Source: Sweltsa coloradensis (taxonomy: Eukaryota > Arthropoda > Insecta > Plecoptera > Chloroperlidae). From it: 64,000 bases of DNA. Location: the NCBI GenBank assembly GCA_024449915.1, contig JAMZAV010000978.1, forward strand, positions 229,938 to 293,937, in the 5' to 3' direction. The translations under genes were made by a program, and so were the position numbers. This document shows positions 34,641 to 46,159 of this stretch, piece after piece (the stretch's first letter is position 1; the number at the start of each line of letters is the position of its first letter). The notes beneath the pieces were generated by a model. The model saw only the letters and a list, made by a program, of their open reading frames with translations. It did no database searches and had not been told where the DNA came from.

Positions 34641-35454
34641 TTATTAAATAAAACCAAAACACACACCTCTACGCATTCATACAGCTGACCAACAGCCTGT
34701 CACATCACTAGGCCACACATTCATAGTTTTGCCATCATTGCCTGTGCAACCACAAAGATGATGTGGTTTGCATTAAAAACTACTTCTCCCTCAATAAATG
34801 TCCGCGATCCTTCTCCAATCCATAATGGCTCGAATACTAACGAAGTGTATTTACTTCCATTTTAAGCGTAAAACCACTTTTAATATGCGTTCAAACACAA
34901 TGTTTTCAACGTTATTACATGTATTGCGTCTATGCTGTCTGCTAGAGCTAGACTACCCCCGAACAAGCGGCCATATTGACGAACGCGCGCGCTATCTACA
35001 TTCTCTTGTTTCCTCGAATAGTTGAGAACATTAATGGTTGGTGTTATTCTCTATTCCACAAACTTATCTCTACTTAAAATGAAAATCAGTGGATATGGCA
35101 CACAAATTTTAATCAAGTTATCCATTAAGTTGAAAATGTGCCATATCCAACAGAAAGTGCTTATATTACGTATACCCTGCGGATAAAAATAATGTTAAAC
35201 ATTTTAAATCAATAATTAAAATTATTATTCATTATCAACAAATCAAGCTACAAAGTACACTTAACATGTTGAAGAGAATCAGAGTGAGCATAGCCCCATA
35301 GCAAGAATGCCTGATTCCCTTCATTAAAACTAATTAAAATAACTTAATGTTATTTGAAAACAAAGGATAAAATAGTCAATAAATTAACATAATGTTGTAG
35401 TATCAAAATATGGTAGGCCTAATGTAGTATACCGACATATAAAAAAAAAAAACA

Positions 35455-35795
35455 ATTTAACTAGAATATTATTTTATTCTATTCTTGAAATTTGTAGCAT
35501 CTTTGATTTCTAAAGGAATAGTATTCCATAAAGTAATGGCACGGTTATACAAATGATTTTGATATATGGTCTAGCACGGGGAGGGTTTAAAATTAGGCCA
35601 GTATTATTACAACTGTCTGTATAACTGTCTGTACTGAATTGAAATTCTTTTAAACGGATCAAGGTCTGTTACACCGGTAATTAAGTTTCTTAAAAATCTA
35701 ACATGAAACATAACGGCCAGTCTAGTAGGTGGACTTAGGTCCATTTGGTTTATCGAAGTACATCTATTGAGTCGAAACATCATGATCGATCATTG
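35455..35795 (-). pseudogene. LINE ORF2 C-terminal fragment (second half)
   Basis: The minus strand reads LSPPTRLAVMFHVRFLRNLI then TGVTDLDPFKRIS and, after a break, NHLYNRAITLWNTIPLEIKD and ATNFKNRI, the characteristic end of CR1/jockey-group LINE polyproteins. It appears to continue a fragment at 38730-38588 on the same strand, the two being separated by a 2.8-kb insertion. Confidence 0.55.
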
Positions 35796-36309
35796 AATCG
35801 CAGCCAAATAGCGATCTTATTGGCATTTATAAATAGGCCTAACTTAGCATTGAGACGAACAACTATAATTTTTCGCAATATTAATATAATAATAAAAATA
35901 AAAATAATACAGGATGGGCAATAAGAAAAACAGAAACGTTATAAAATTTCATTCAAGCAAACATTAAGAATCATGTGTTTCTATTGAGTTAAACCATAAT
36001 AATTGTCATATTTAATTAATTAAAATATTTTTCTTATAATAAAATGAGAAAATGCCATCGCTTCGTTTACAAACACGTTTTGACGATTTAGCTTACCGCC
36101 ATGCAATTGATCAGATTTGATCATAGTTCCTAACATTCTATTGTGTTTCGGTGGGCGGTTGGTGCAGATTGGACGCCATATTGGGAACATTTGGTAGTCC
36201 GAGACGAGAGATTGCGTTGGCTGGATGTGCCGTGTAGGTAGGGGATTCTGGAAGGTTGAACTGGGTTTTAGAAAGTGCTTTTGGAATACGAATACCGTGT
36301 TAATATTGT

Positions 36310-36713
36310 CAGTGGCGTATCCAGGAATTCATAAAGGGGGGGTTCAACCAATTAATTCATAGATGTACCGAAGGCTAAGTTGGGGGTCCGGGGGGCTTGC
36401 CCCCCAGAAATTTTTTCTCCTTCAAGGTCATTTTGGTGAAAATCTGTGCGTTTTAAAGCATCACAATGACCAACTTTTAATCTACTAAAATCCTGTTTTT
36501 AATCCAAAAGTTTTCTCTTTAAGGTCATTTTGGTGAAAATCTGTGCGTTTTAAAGCATCACAATAACCAAATTTGTATCTATACTTAAATCCTCTTTTTG
36601 TCAGATGGTAATTTGCATTTAGTTTTGCTATAAAACAGTTATTCTATATTCTCCATTGAAACGTTTAAGTGCACTTTCACACTTTTCTCCCCCCCCCCTT
36701 GGATACGCCACTG
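36310..36713. mobile_element. hAT-like MITE with perfect 8-bp target duplication
   Basis: Ends CAGTGGCGTATCCAGG and, inward from the right, CAGTGGCGTATCCAAGG. The duplication AATATTGT lies at 36302-36309 and 36714-36721. A direct repeat containing TCATTTTGGTGAAAATCTGT (about 36430 and 36525) lies inside. It belongs to the same CAGTGGCGTA group as the MITE at 7860-8155. Confidence 0.85.
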
Positions 36714-37568
36714 AATATTGTGGAAACGGTGAATCGAATACGTCCAGCGTTGCTGAAAAGAAAGATTTGATTGCCGGATATAGGAAGTTATATTGAAGAA
36801 ATAAGTAAGAAGGGAAAGCCGAGTATTTGCCACTGTTTGCCGCTAGATAAAGTTTACGACTGCGAGTTACGAAGTTATTGAGATTATTGAGAGCCAATTG
36901 AAGGTAAAGTCTACGTGAATTGAATTTATAATACAGTGAATAATAGTTAGGGGCGACATTCTTATTTGATTTGAGCTAGGGAATAAAGTAAAACGTAATA
37001 GAAAAGTGGTGATATTAGGCCAAGCAAGAGGCAAGAAGTGATAGACGGCGTACGGAGTTGTATTGAAAGGTTTATCGTGATACGATTATTTATCGTAGCG
37101 TTTTGGACCTAGAGTTATAAATAGCACCAATGAATAGCGAGTTATTTTAGCTAGATAAAATAATAAGAAGTCTCCTGTTTTAATACTGTTTTCAATTCAG
37201 AAGAAAGTTAAGTTGATTTGGAATTATTTCGCCGACCATAGATTTCGCGCCGATACGAGTAGTAATCTGTTCGACTTCGTGTTGGTTTTACGAGGACTGA
37301 GCTGTGATTGGTTGATGGATTGTTGACTTCCGATTGTTGCTTTGAAGGCAATGACATTACGCAAATTGTAAACAAAGCGCAGAGATGGCGATGCTAGCTG
37401 TTGATTATTGATCTGGATGAAGAAATAGCGGAAACTTGATCTATTGAGCGGATATTCTTTGATGAATTTGAAAGTGAATTGACGAGATGCAAATACATGG
37501 ATAAATGGAACGACGAGAAGCGACGTGGGAATTGATCTAAAGATCAAATCAAGTGCGAACTTCAACCA

Positions 37569-37700
37569 TGAACGTCAGTTGTACTGGATCGAGTTTCACT
37601 GCGAGTAACTTCAACCATTGGTATGGAACCTCGAGGCTATGGATCATCTGAACTGAACGTCAGTTGTACTGGATCGAGTTTCACTGCGAGTAACTTCAAT
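37569..37700 (+). repeat. 45-bp direct repeat pair
   Basis: GAACGTCAGTTGTACTGGAT through ACTGCGAGTAACTTCAA occurs twice, 86 bp apart from start to start, inside the LTR-like block. Confidence 0.9.
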
Positions 37701-38587
37701 AAAACTGCGGATTCTCAATTTGCTGTCGGTGACTGTTGAGAGAAGGACGTTTTTCTTCACGAGTGTTAAGTATTGCACACGATTTCTAATCAGCCGAATT
37801 GTAGGCAAAGGTTTCTGGTCTTTCTAAAAAGAAAGCTATTTCGATCCAAGTTGATCTTAAAATTATAACAAAAGATGTATTCGGTAAATTAGCGTTCAGT
37901 ACTGAGTTAGGTAGGGCTATTTATGTATTTCCTCTTCCTATGAAGAGAGGTTTACTGTATGACAATACAGCCTAGATTGGATTGATTAATTGTTGGTTTT
38001 GTGAGTAGAATCATTATTAGTTTTATCACTATTGATAAGGTGAGTTTCAGGGGAGTGATTACTCCGAAGGTCGTTCCGACTTCTCAATTTTGGTGGGGCT
38101 TTTGTGAGTACCTAAAGGTGTGTGTGAACTGGCTAGGGACCGTTATCAGCATAGTGCCTAGTCCCTAGTTCATGCTTCGGTAGGACTGTCTTTTGCCTGA
38201 TAAGGGATTTAGCCCTAGTGAGTTGTTATATTTTTCTCAATATTTCCCCATTGGTTTAAGAAACGTGATCATTTTAATTATGTGATTTATCTCTTAGTAT
38301 TTATTAGTATTTTTTTCTTTGTGGTTTGTTCATGCAATTGTTTTGGTATATTTTGGGCGCGCAACGTGGAGGTCTGGTTTTGCAGACTTTGTCAGTCAGG
38401 TGAGGAAGGCCTACCCGGTTGGTTTTCTACTTGTTGAGGTAAAATTTCGATACATTTTGACCATCAACGAGGGACTTCGATCATTTATGGGTCGTGACAA
38501 GGTACGTTCCGGTACAAACATCTGTTTGCTTAAAATAATTTTGAATTGATGGCAGACCACATTTGTTCAACCGTTTAGAGGCACTTT

Positions 38588-38730
38588 TTAATAAAACACA
38601 TTTTTTAAAATAACTTTAGTTGCACGGTTTTGTATAACCTCAAGTTTATGCAAGTTTAATTGGGAAGTTTGATGCCAAGCAGGTAGACCGTACGTTAATA
38701 TAGGGCGGATAAGAGTTAGATATGCAATTT
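38588..38730 (-). pseudogene. LINE ORF2 fragment (first half)
   Basis: The minus strand reads IAYLTLIRPILTYGLPAWHQ then TSQLNLHKLEVIQNRATKVI, the post-RT segment that in intact LINEs precedes the fragment found at 35795-35455. Same strand as COG5. Confidence 0.55.
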
Positions 38731-38944
38731 ATTATTTATTTATTATTAAATATTTATTATTGGAAGAATATTGCAACAAAAATTTCTCAAATTCATCCAT
38801 AAATCACGGTTTGGCGGTGTATCAAACATTCAAACCATTTTCTCCACTTTGGTAAAAGCAGATATGGCACAAATAAGTTCTGAGGTGACAACATGTCAAA
38901 AGGATGGAAAAAGCAAGATTACCAAAAAGGATGATGGAATAGGA

Positions 38945-39130
38945 AATTCCAGGTAGGAGACCAAGGGGCAGACCACGACAACAATGGCAGAATAGTGTGA
39001 GAAAAGATGAGGAACAGCGAGGAGGAGACTGGAATGTGGTGGAAGCAGAGGAGTGGTGGTAGGACAGAAGAAGATGGAGAGGCCTGTCTTCAATGCCGAT
39101 CCAACGCAGAGTGGACGTGGCAACAGATAA
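38945..39130 (+). pseudogene. LINE ORF2 C-terminal fragment
   Basis: The plus strand reads GRPRGRPRQQWQNSVRKDEE then WWDRRRWRGLSSMPIQRRVD once one stop is ignored, the GRPR..W...DR..WRGL end of RTE/jockey-like LINEs. Confidence 0.5.
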
Positions 39131-39323
39131 TGATGATGTTTTATCTAAACTTATTCCAAGCACATTATTGTTAATTTTAATTAGGCCCTACCTACTTTAA
39201 TATCGATTTTAATATATTTAGGGATATCACACACAATTCTGTATTTAAGGCTTTACTCGTTGTTATATTCCTAATGAATGATTATAATGTACCAATTATC
39301 ATTGAATAATTATTAAATAATTT

Positions 39324-40513
39324 ACTAGGCCGCTTCGCGAACGCTTTTTCCAGTCGTTATTATTTATTTATCCAAAAACAGAATACAAAATATTCCAGAA
39401 AACAATGGAAACAATAAAAAATGGTTGATGGATGAGCTTTTTTGGTTGACTATTTCTGTTCAATGATTACAAAGTTTCTTGTATGCGTGGGATCTCATTA
39501 CTTTTTCAGGTTCCATTTCAAAATTATTATTGTTAATTTGATTTGATATTGCTTAACGTCTCATATTAATGCACTAAGGCTATTCGAGATGATGAGTGGT
39601 GATAAAGATGAGGATGAAGTATGAATAGAAGGAAGGAGGGGAAACCCAGTATCGGCACATAGCCTACTCCTTTTGAAAAGTACCAAGGGGACCAACGGCT
39701 TTACGTCCCATCCAAAAGGATGGTGTAACCTTGACAGTCATATAGGTTGGACGAAGCCGTTACACTAGCTCTCGTACATTGTACATCGTACTCGTACATC
39801 TCGTACACCACGTACGTACGTGGTCTGCTCTAACCAGCGGTATACGTGTGTCTTAGGGCAAAGCGTTCACCCACTCTACCCCTGGCCACACCCGCAGGTT
39901 GCTTAACTTTTTTTATTTTTGTTAAATTATTATAATATAAAAAAATGTTAAATTAGGCATATTATAATTTATATTATAAAGAAGGGTATTAATTGCTATG
40001 GTAATACCAATTAACAATAGAATGTAAAATATCTCGAGGCCCAAAGACTTGCTTTTTGTATGCAATGTAGGTGATTATTGTCAAGTTTCTACAGTTACTT
40101 GTTAATTATTACACACCTGTAAAAGCTTATATTTAAACCTTTATTTCTATGAATTCTGGCTAGCTTTTTCAACTTTTTCTTTCAAAAACCACTAATCACC
40201 AACAAAACCTTAATGTCCATGTAAAATATGAACGTTGTAGCCCCACCGGTTTGGTCAGAATCAGCCCAAATATCACAAAAATATTGCATAAAAATCGAGG
40301 AAAATGGTAAAAGTACGATATTCATGAGAAATATTTCTTCGATTGTACCCAAAAACTTGGCAGATCTAAGTTCAGAGATTTCAAAGGTCCCCTCCAATTT
40401 TCATGAAGATCTCATGCCGTTTGCCCGATAGAGAGCAAACAAACTGACAAAAAAAAACATCTGAACTATTTTTCTCGGGGTAAGTGAAATTGAAGTCTTT
40501 GCTTCGCTCATCC
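39324..40513 (-). mobile_element. Helitron-like element, family B, copy 2 (interrupted)
   Basis: Minus strand: head GATGAGCGAAGCAAAGACTTC at 40513, then the TGCCGTTTGCCCGATAGAGA-type body to about 40015. The 3' part resumes at 39430-39560 and ends near 39324 with GAACGCTTTTTCC-like tail and ACTAGG. Sequence 39570-40010 is an inserted stretch with TTGGTCCCCTTGGTACTTTT and several GTACGT motifs. It looks like a further repeat that I do not recognise. Confidence 0.5.
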
Positions 40514-40607
40514 CGTTAATACCGGTACATAATTCAATCTAGGGTGTTTTGGGGAATTCGATACAAGAATGCCGACATAGAAACCTTGCTCTAAGCAAAG
40601 TGCATAC

Positions 40608-40723
40608 CTGCTTGCACTCGGTGTAGATGGTTGTATCGAAGAGTAGTTCCAGAGCGGCCCACAGCCGGGGACGGAACTGGGAGGCGTTGCCTGGAGCCGG
40701 CATCGCTGCCCGGCCAGGCCCAC
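40608..40723 (-). CDS. COG5: COG5 exon (fourth in this window)
   Basis: Reads GGPGRAAMPAPGNASQFRPR then LWAALELLFDTTIYTECKQ. The GPGRAxMPxPGN motif is a hallmark of COG5 from animals. The acceptor is CTGCAG|GTGGGCC at 40723 and the donor CAAGCAG|GTATGC at 40608. 116 bases, phase 1 in and phase 0 out, consistent with both neighbours. Reading the other two frames gives open but meaningless peptides. Confidence 0.95.
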
Positions 40724-41164
40724 CTGCAGGAGGAAAGTCCCAGGTTCAGGTACGTAATGGTAGGAACTTCAAAAGTTATAGGCCAAATTTCCTTACTTTC
40801 CACTGTGGGAGAAGTGAGTTTGAAAAAGCAGTCAGTGATAAGCTTTGCTTTGGAAAAGTGGAAAACACTTCATCCAAACTTAACCTAACCTAAAAACAGC
40901 TGTGAAATGTAAACAACGCCCAGCCTTATCTTCTTTTTTGTAGTACTGAGTACTAACCATGATTGGTCCAATGACATCATTATGAAGTGACTCCTGATTG
41001 GCCGGTTTCATCAAACCTTTGACGAAAATAGGACATGCTCTAAACTAAATGGGTTGAAGCAAACTCTTTGATCAAGGCCTTGGACAAGTTCATTTGACCG
41101 TCTAAACGGTAACATTGAAGGGAAAATCATTGAATCAAACCCTTGAATTCAATGGCTTGAACGA

Positions 41165-41870
41165 AACAATGAACCGTCTAAATAGGCCCTACAGCTTTAT
41201 AGGTTATGAATGTTACATGGGTTTTCAGTTTTTTACATGGTTCTTTATCCCAGTAGTTCTGATCCCGTCTTACTAGTTTTTCATATAGGATCCCAACTGC
41301 ATCATTTTGTCTGGCCTCTAGGGGTGGAATATTGGCATTTGCTTCAATAGCTACTATAGATGTGGTTTTAACTTTTAACACCTCCAGTAATTATTCTGAA
41401 TGCAGTATTTTGGACTCGATTCAGAGATTGTAGTGCATTTTTAGGGGCTTTTGTTATGACTGCATTACCATATTCAAGCAATAGTCTCACATACATACAC
41501 ATCACAAACATATTATGTTTTTATGCAGTAGATAGTGTGTTCTCTGTTGCCCCCCAAGTAACTCCTGCAACAGGTTCAATCTTCTCCTTCCTGCTGCTTG
41601 CATTTTTTCGATATGCTTGGTCATTATCATTTTGTGATCCATAGTTACACCTAGGTACATACGAACGGAGTTATCTTCTTTCTGTAACGGGTTTGTTCTG
41701 TACTTGAGTAAAAATGTTGGTACACTTCGTCCCGTGGTGTGGTATCGTACACGGTCTTCTTTTTGCTAACTATCATTGCATTCTTTTCTGTCCATTCTTT
41801 CAGAGATTTAAGGTTTATAATAAATGGTTTATTGTCATAGTATCTACAGTGACATTGCAAGTCTAAATAC
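41165..41870 (-). pseudogene. Decayed I-like LINE fragment, second copy of the 58-61 kb family
   Basis: Minus-strand blocks SLKEWTEKNAMIVSKKKTVY (near 41770) and IVAIEANANIPPLEARQNDA then LYEKLVRRDQNYWDKEPCKK (41360-41210) match the order and sequence of the LINE at 58436-60833 (ALEEWTRENGMVVNETKTVY, METVAEVPTLEARR). It has many stops and only part of the RT-to-RNase H linker. Sequence 40724-41164 holds nothing recognised. Confidence 0.6.
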
Positions 41871-42127
41871 TAGATGTAAAATAAGATGAAATTAGGTTGA
41901 AACTTGAAAGTAAGCTTTGGAGATTTGATAGGTTTATGCTTAACTAGCTGATTTAATTTTGGCACATAAACTAAAATATATGGAAAAATTGCATTTTTGC
42001 CACCATTTAGTGTTTCCGGTAATTTAGGTAATCAGTGCGAGGATGAGCGTGCTGCAATCTTTACTGAAGCCAACTATACATCATCCCAAAACATGAGTGA
42101 GTAGGCCTAAGGGGTGGTGATAATGAC

Positions 42128-42296
42128 CTTTAGTTTTGCCACCCTGCTGCTCTAGGCTCGCCGGCTGTGTCAGAGACTGAATGTCTAGCGCTTGCTTCAT
42201 TGTCTTAGACAAGTTCTCCTGCGAGTTATTGATGACTTGCATAACGGCCGCATCCAGCGTCTCTAGGTTGTAGAACACTTGGATGGCGGTGCCAAC
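42128..42296 (-). CDS. COG5: COG5 exon (third in this window)
   Basis: Reads VGTAIQVFYNLETLDAAVMQ, VINNSQENLSKTMKQALDIQ, then SLTQPASLEQQGGKTKG across the splice. The QVFYNL and LDIQ.LTQP motifs match animal COG5. The acceptor is TTCCTCAG|GTTGGC at 42296. The donor AAAG|GTCATT at 42128 is chosen because it gives the GGPGR junction in phase with the next exon. 56 codons plus one base. Confidence 0.95.
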
Positions 42297-42524
42297 CTGA
42301 GGAAGACAAATATTTAATATACAGAATAATATTCAAAACTTAATTGTGCAAAAAACTTAAATTTCTCAATGTTTAGGGATAGCAAACAAATGGATGTTTA
42401 ATATAGGAAAATCTATAGTTAAAGTATAGGGCAACTAATACAATAGGCCTAGGACTATTACAATGTTACATAATGTGTATCAGACCTGTGTTTAGTGTTG
42501 TCAATTTTCAGAAAAAAAGAAAAG

Positions 42525-42700
42525 CAACAAAGCACATAATAGATTTAAAGTTGTTCTGAATCAGCCTGGTTGATTCTGGTGTTGATCTGCGGCTGTTCAA
42601 TCTGTCCATACCACTGATTGCTATATTTCCGATTTAAAATAAAATATCGATCTTTGGTTGGTTATCGCTCACTCGTCGATTGCGTCGGGGTGCCAATTGA
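42525..42700 (+). mobile_element. tRNA-Gly SINE fragment
   Basis: Contains GTTGTTCTGAATCAGCCTGG, CATACCACTGATTGCTATAT and CGATCTTTGGTTGGTTATCG, as in the copy at 54191-54625, but has neither the tRNA head nor the tail. It ends where a LINE begins. Confidence 0.65.
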
Positions 42701-42716
42701 AGGCCAATTGAAGGCG

Positions 42717-44517
42717 CCATTGAAAATAGAAACAAGGCTAGAAAGAGAATGCTGCAGAGAGATACAAGAGCCAACCGCAGTGAGTTCTCAAGAGTGCGAG
42801 CGATAGCCAAGAAAGCATGTAGAAGAGAGAAGAGGGAGTGGGAGAAAGGGAAAGTGGAGGAGATACAGGAGATGGCAAGAAAGAAGGAGACCAGGAAAAT
42901 GTACTCCAAAATAAGGAATTAAAAGAATGGGTTTCAGGCCAGGACAAATATGTGCAACGATAAGAAGGGAAACCTAATAGCTGAGGGAAAGAGGTTGGTG
43001 GAAAGATGGGCGGAACATTTTGAAGAACTGCTGAATGGCACTGGTGCGAGCGGTGACGCAACAGAGAATGAGCCGGAGAGGGCACAGGATGGTCCAGATG
43101 TCGCTGACCCATCGCTTCAAGAGACAGAGGAGGCGATCCGGAGCATGAAGAATCATAAGGCGCCGGGGGAGGACATGATCACGGCAGAAATACTGAAGTA
43201 CGGAGGGGATGAAGTCAGGCGGGAAATGCATGACTTCATTACATGGGTTTGACAAGAGCAAAGGATGCCAAGTGAATGGGGAGTAGCCCTGATACGCCCT
43301 ATACACAAGAAGGGATCAAAGCTGGAGTGTGCCAACTACCAGGGCATATCACTGCTCAACATGGGATACAAGATCCTTACAAAGATAGTTGCCAGACGCT
43401 TAGAGCCGTACGCAGAGCATGCTCTGGGGGACTACCAATGCGGGTTCCGAAGCAACAGATCCATTACCGATCAGATTTTCACCATTCGCACTATTCTGGA
43501 AGTGTAACGAGCATAATATCACTGTGCACCAGTTGTTCATAGACTATAGACCAGTACGATACCCTGGATGTTCTTGGAGTGCCAAAGAAGCTGGTGAAGC
43601 TAGTGCGCATGACTCTAGCGAATTCTACACGCAAGGTGAAGGTGCAGAATAACACATCGAGGGAGTTTCAAGTAAACAGAGGCCTGCGGCAAGGAGATTC
43701 ACTCTCATGTTTACTGTTCAACCTGACGCTGGAGAGAGTGGTCAGGAACATTGACGTTAACAGAGGCGGGACGCTGCTGAACCAAACCATCCACTATCTA
43801 GCATACGCGGACCACGTGGATCTTCTGAGCAGGAATGCAAGATCGCTGAAAGAGAGCTTTATCCAGCTGGAGGGGGCATCAGAGCAGGCAGGATTGGTGA
43901 TAAATGAAGATAAAACCAAGTACATGGAGCAAAATGCCAACAATCCTAGAGAACCACTATCAGTTAGTCAACGAGAGTTTGAGCGAGTGAGCACCTTTAA
44001 GTACCTTGGCTCCCTCGTCACGGAGAACAACGAGACACATCTAGAAATCCTAGCAAGAATCAGCGCCGGAAACAGATGCTACTTCAGCATGCAACACCTG
44101 CTGAAGTCTCGCTTATTGTCGAGAAAAACAAAGATGACGATACACAGAGTGGTCATCCGGCCGGTGGTTACTTACGGGAGTGAAACATGGGTGTTGACCA
44201 AGAGAGACGAGGATGCTCTGAACACCTGGGAGCGCAAGATCCTTCGCAGGATTTACGGGCCTGTCCAGGACAATGGAGAGTGGAGGATACACACGAATGC
44301 TGAACTCTACGATGCCAGAGGGACGGGGAGTCAGGAAGGCGTTCCAACAGAAACCAGAAGGGCGGAGACTTCCCGGTCGACCACGCAAGAGGTGGCTGGA
44401 CGACGTAGAAGACGATATCCGCAGACTCGGCGTTCGGGGATGGAGGAGACGTGCTCTGGATCGGGACGCGTGGCGAGGAGTATTGGAGGAGGCCAAGGCC
44501 CTTCAAGGGCTGTATTT
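42717..44517 (+). pseudogene. Decayed LINE ORF2 (RTE/jockey-like reverse transcriptase)
   Basis: Reads RKKETRKMYSKIRN, GNLIAEGKRLVERWAEHFEE, MKNHKAPGEDMITAEILKYG, WGVALIRPIHKKGSKLECAN, GDYQCGFRSNRSITDQIFTI, RGLRQGDSLSCLLFNLTLER, RILRRIYGPVQDNGEW and, after a frame change, GRPRKRWLDDVEDDIRRLGV with the end DRDAWRGVLEEAKALQGL. It is broken by a TGA at 43250-43252, frame changes at about 43505-43575 (destroying the first catalytic region) and near 44320, and the catalytic YADD is YADH. No endonuclease. A (TTTAT)n tail follows. Confidence 0.8.
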
Positions 44518-44600
44518 ATTTATTTATTTTTTATTTATTTATTTAACGTCTATCCTATTCAGTTATAAAAACTGATTTACAAAGGAGGACAACTAAATAA
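44515..44600 (-). repeat. (TTTAT)n tail joined to a SINE-like end
   Basis: After the LINE end comes TTTATTTATTTATTTTTTAT and then GTCTATCCTATTCAGTTATA...ACTGATTTACAAAGGAGGAC, a diverged form of the SINE tail end seen at 6360-6405. The LINE and SINE may share a 3' end, or a SINE fragment may adjoin. Sequence 44600-45364 shows no gene. Confidence 0.4.
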
Positions 44601-45364
44601 ATCTAATTACATAGATGCAGAAACAACAATAAATTACATTTTCGTAAATATTTGAAATAGTAGCATTACAACAACAATGCATTTAACACAAGAATTTTGG
44701 TAACAAATTGAATGATATTATATGCATTTAATGAATGAATCAAATATAAAAAAGGGTGGAGAATGAAAAAAAGAAAAGAAAAGAAAAGAAAAGAAAACAT
44801 GGATCATCATCATCATCAAAGTGCCTGTATTGAAAAGCGACTCAGACAGTCGTGTATAATCATTACTAAAACACTTATTGTAATTAGGCCCGGTATTAAA
44901 ATGCCGTAATAACTACTTATTTGTTGAGTAGCTTGTTGTCACCATGGCAACCACCAATCAGAAACTTTTGAAATCCACCAAATAGCTTATTTGCTACAAA
45001 TTGAATGTAATACCGGCCATTAAAATAAAAGGTATTCAAAGACATTTTGTTTGAATATAACTTTATTTTTCTGGCAGGCAACAAAGATGCATTTTTTGCT
45101 TTGAATGGCAAATAAGCTGATGAAGTTACAGAACATTTTATGACCAACTAACAGTGCTAACAAGATGATACCATGGAATTTTACTTTTGTTCTTGGATGT
45201 TAAAATGGGTATTTAGACATAAAAAAATTTAAAAATCACAATTTCAGAATATAAAAACACTTTTATGAGCATACAATAAATCTACCACAATTTGGGAGAC
45301 AAAAATCAACCTCTACTCTACTATTCTAGCCGATCAACAACATAACCAGATTTCATTAAGTTAA

Positions 45365-45945
45365 TTGGATGAGCGTAGCGAGTGAAGCAAAGACTTTGAT
45401 TTCACTGACCCCCAAAAAATTTAGCTCGGGTGTTTTTTTTGTTATTTTTTCTGTCTGTTTGTTAACTCTCTACCAGGCAAACGGCATATCCGATCTTGAT
45501 GAAAATTGGAGGGAACCTTCGAAATCTCTGAACTTAGAGGTGTATTGTTTTTGGGTACAATCGAAGAAATATTTCTCATGAATATCGTACTTTTACGATT
45601 TTTTTCGATTTTTAGTGCGATATTTTTGTGACATTTGGGCCGATTCTGACCAATCGGGTGGGGCTACAATGTTCATATTTTACATGTACATTAAGGTAAT
45701 GGTTATGTATTGCTTTTTGAAAGAAAAAGTTGAAAAAGTTAGCCAGAATCCATAGAATAAAGGTTTTAATATGAGTTTTTTTGGGGGTTTATAATAACAA
45801 TTAACAAGTAAGTAACAATAGAAACTTGACAATAATCACCTACAATGCATTCGCAAAGCACTTGCAAAGGAAAAGTGGTCCCACGCAAACTAAAAACTTA
45901 CAAAAAAGCTCATCCATCAACGCTTTAACTTAAGCGTTTTCCTAG
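45365..45945 (+). mobile_element. Helitron-like element, family B, copy 3
   Basis: Reference copy of family B: TTGGATGAGCGTAGCGAGTG, ACTGACCCCCAAAAAATTTA, GTCTGTTTGTTAACTCTCTA, GGTGGGGCTACAATGTTCAT, then AAGCTCATCCATC, the hairpin AACGC TTTAACTTAA GCGTT, TTCCTAGT. It is directly followed by a SINE remnant (45947-46062, minus strand). Confidence 0.7.
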
Positions 45946-46159
45946 TAAATAAATAAATTTATAATTTTACTCTACCCACATAACGTAGTTACAAGAACTG
46001 ATTTTTAGTGGGGGATATTAAATACTATTTATTATGTGCTTCATTGCCATGGCGGCTCCGAAGTACATCAGTATCATATCGATAGATTAAAGTCAAGGCC
46101 CTTGTAAATCCTTTTATACTTGTATACATTGTTATTTGCATGGATACAAATAAATGTGG

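Larger units (their letters stand above)
36160..38580. mobile_element. Probable LTR-retroelement non-coding block
   Basis: No protein domain is seen. Features recalling an LTR/leader region are a 45-bp direct repeat starting GAACGTCAGTTGTACTGG (37569 and 37655), a TTTTGGTGGGGCTTTTGTGAG stretch near 38090 of the type found just after a primer binding site, and GCGCAACGTGGAGGTC near 38357. It lies between two halves of one LINE. No terminal repeat pair could be paired by eye, so this is weak. Confidence 0.3.

Noticed and set aside
38822..39163. Minus-strand open frame opposite the LINE end
   Set aside because: It is the antisense shadow of the plus-strand GRPR...DRRRWRGL LINE fragment.
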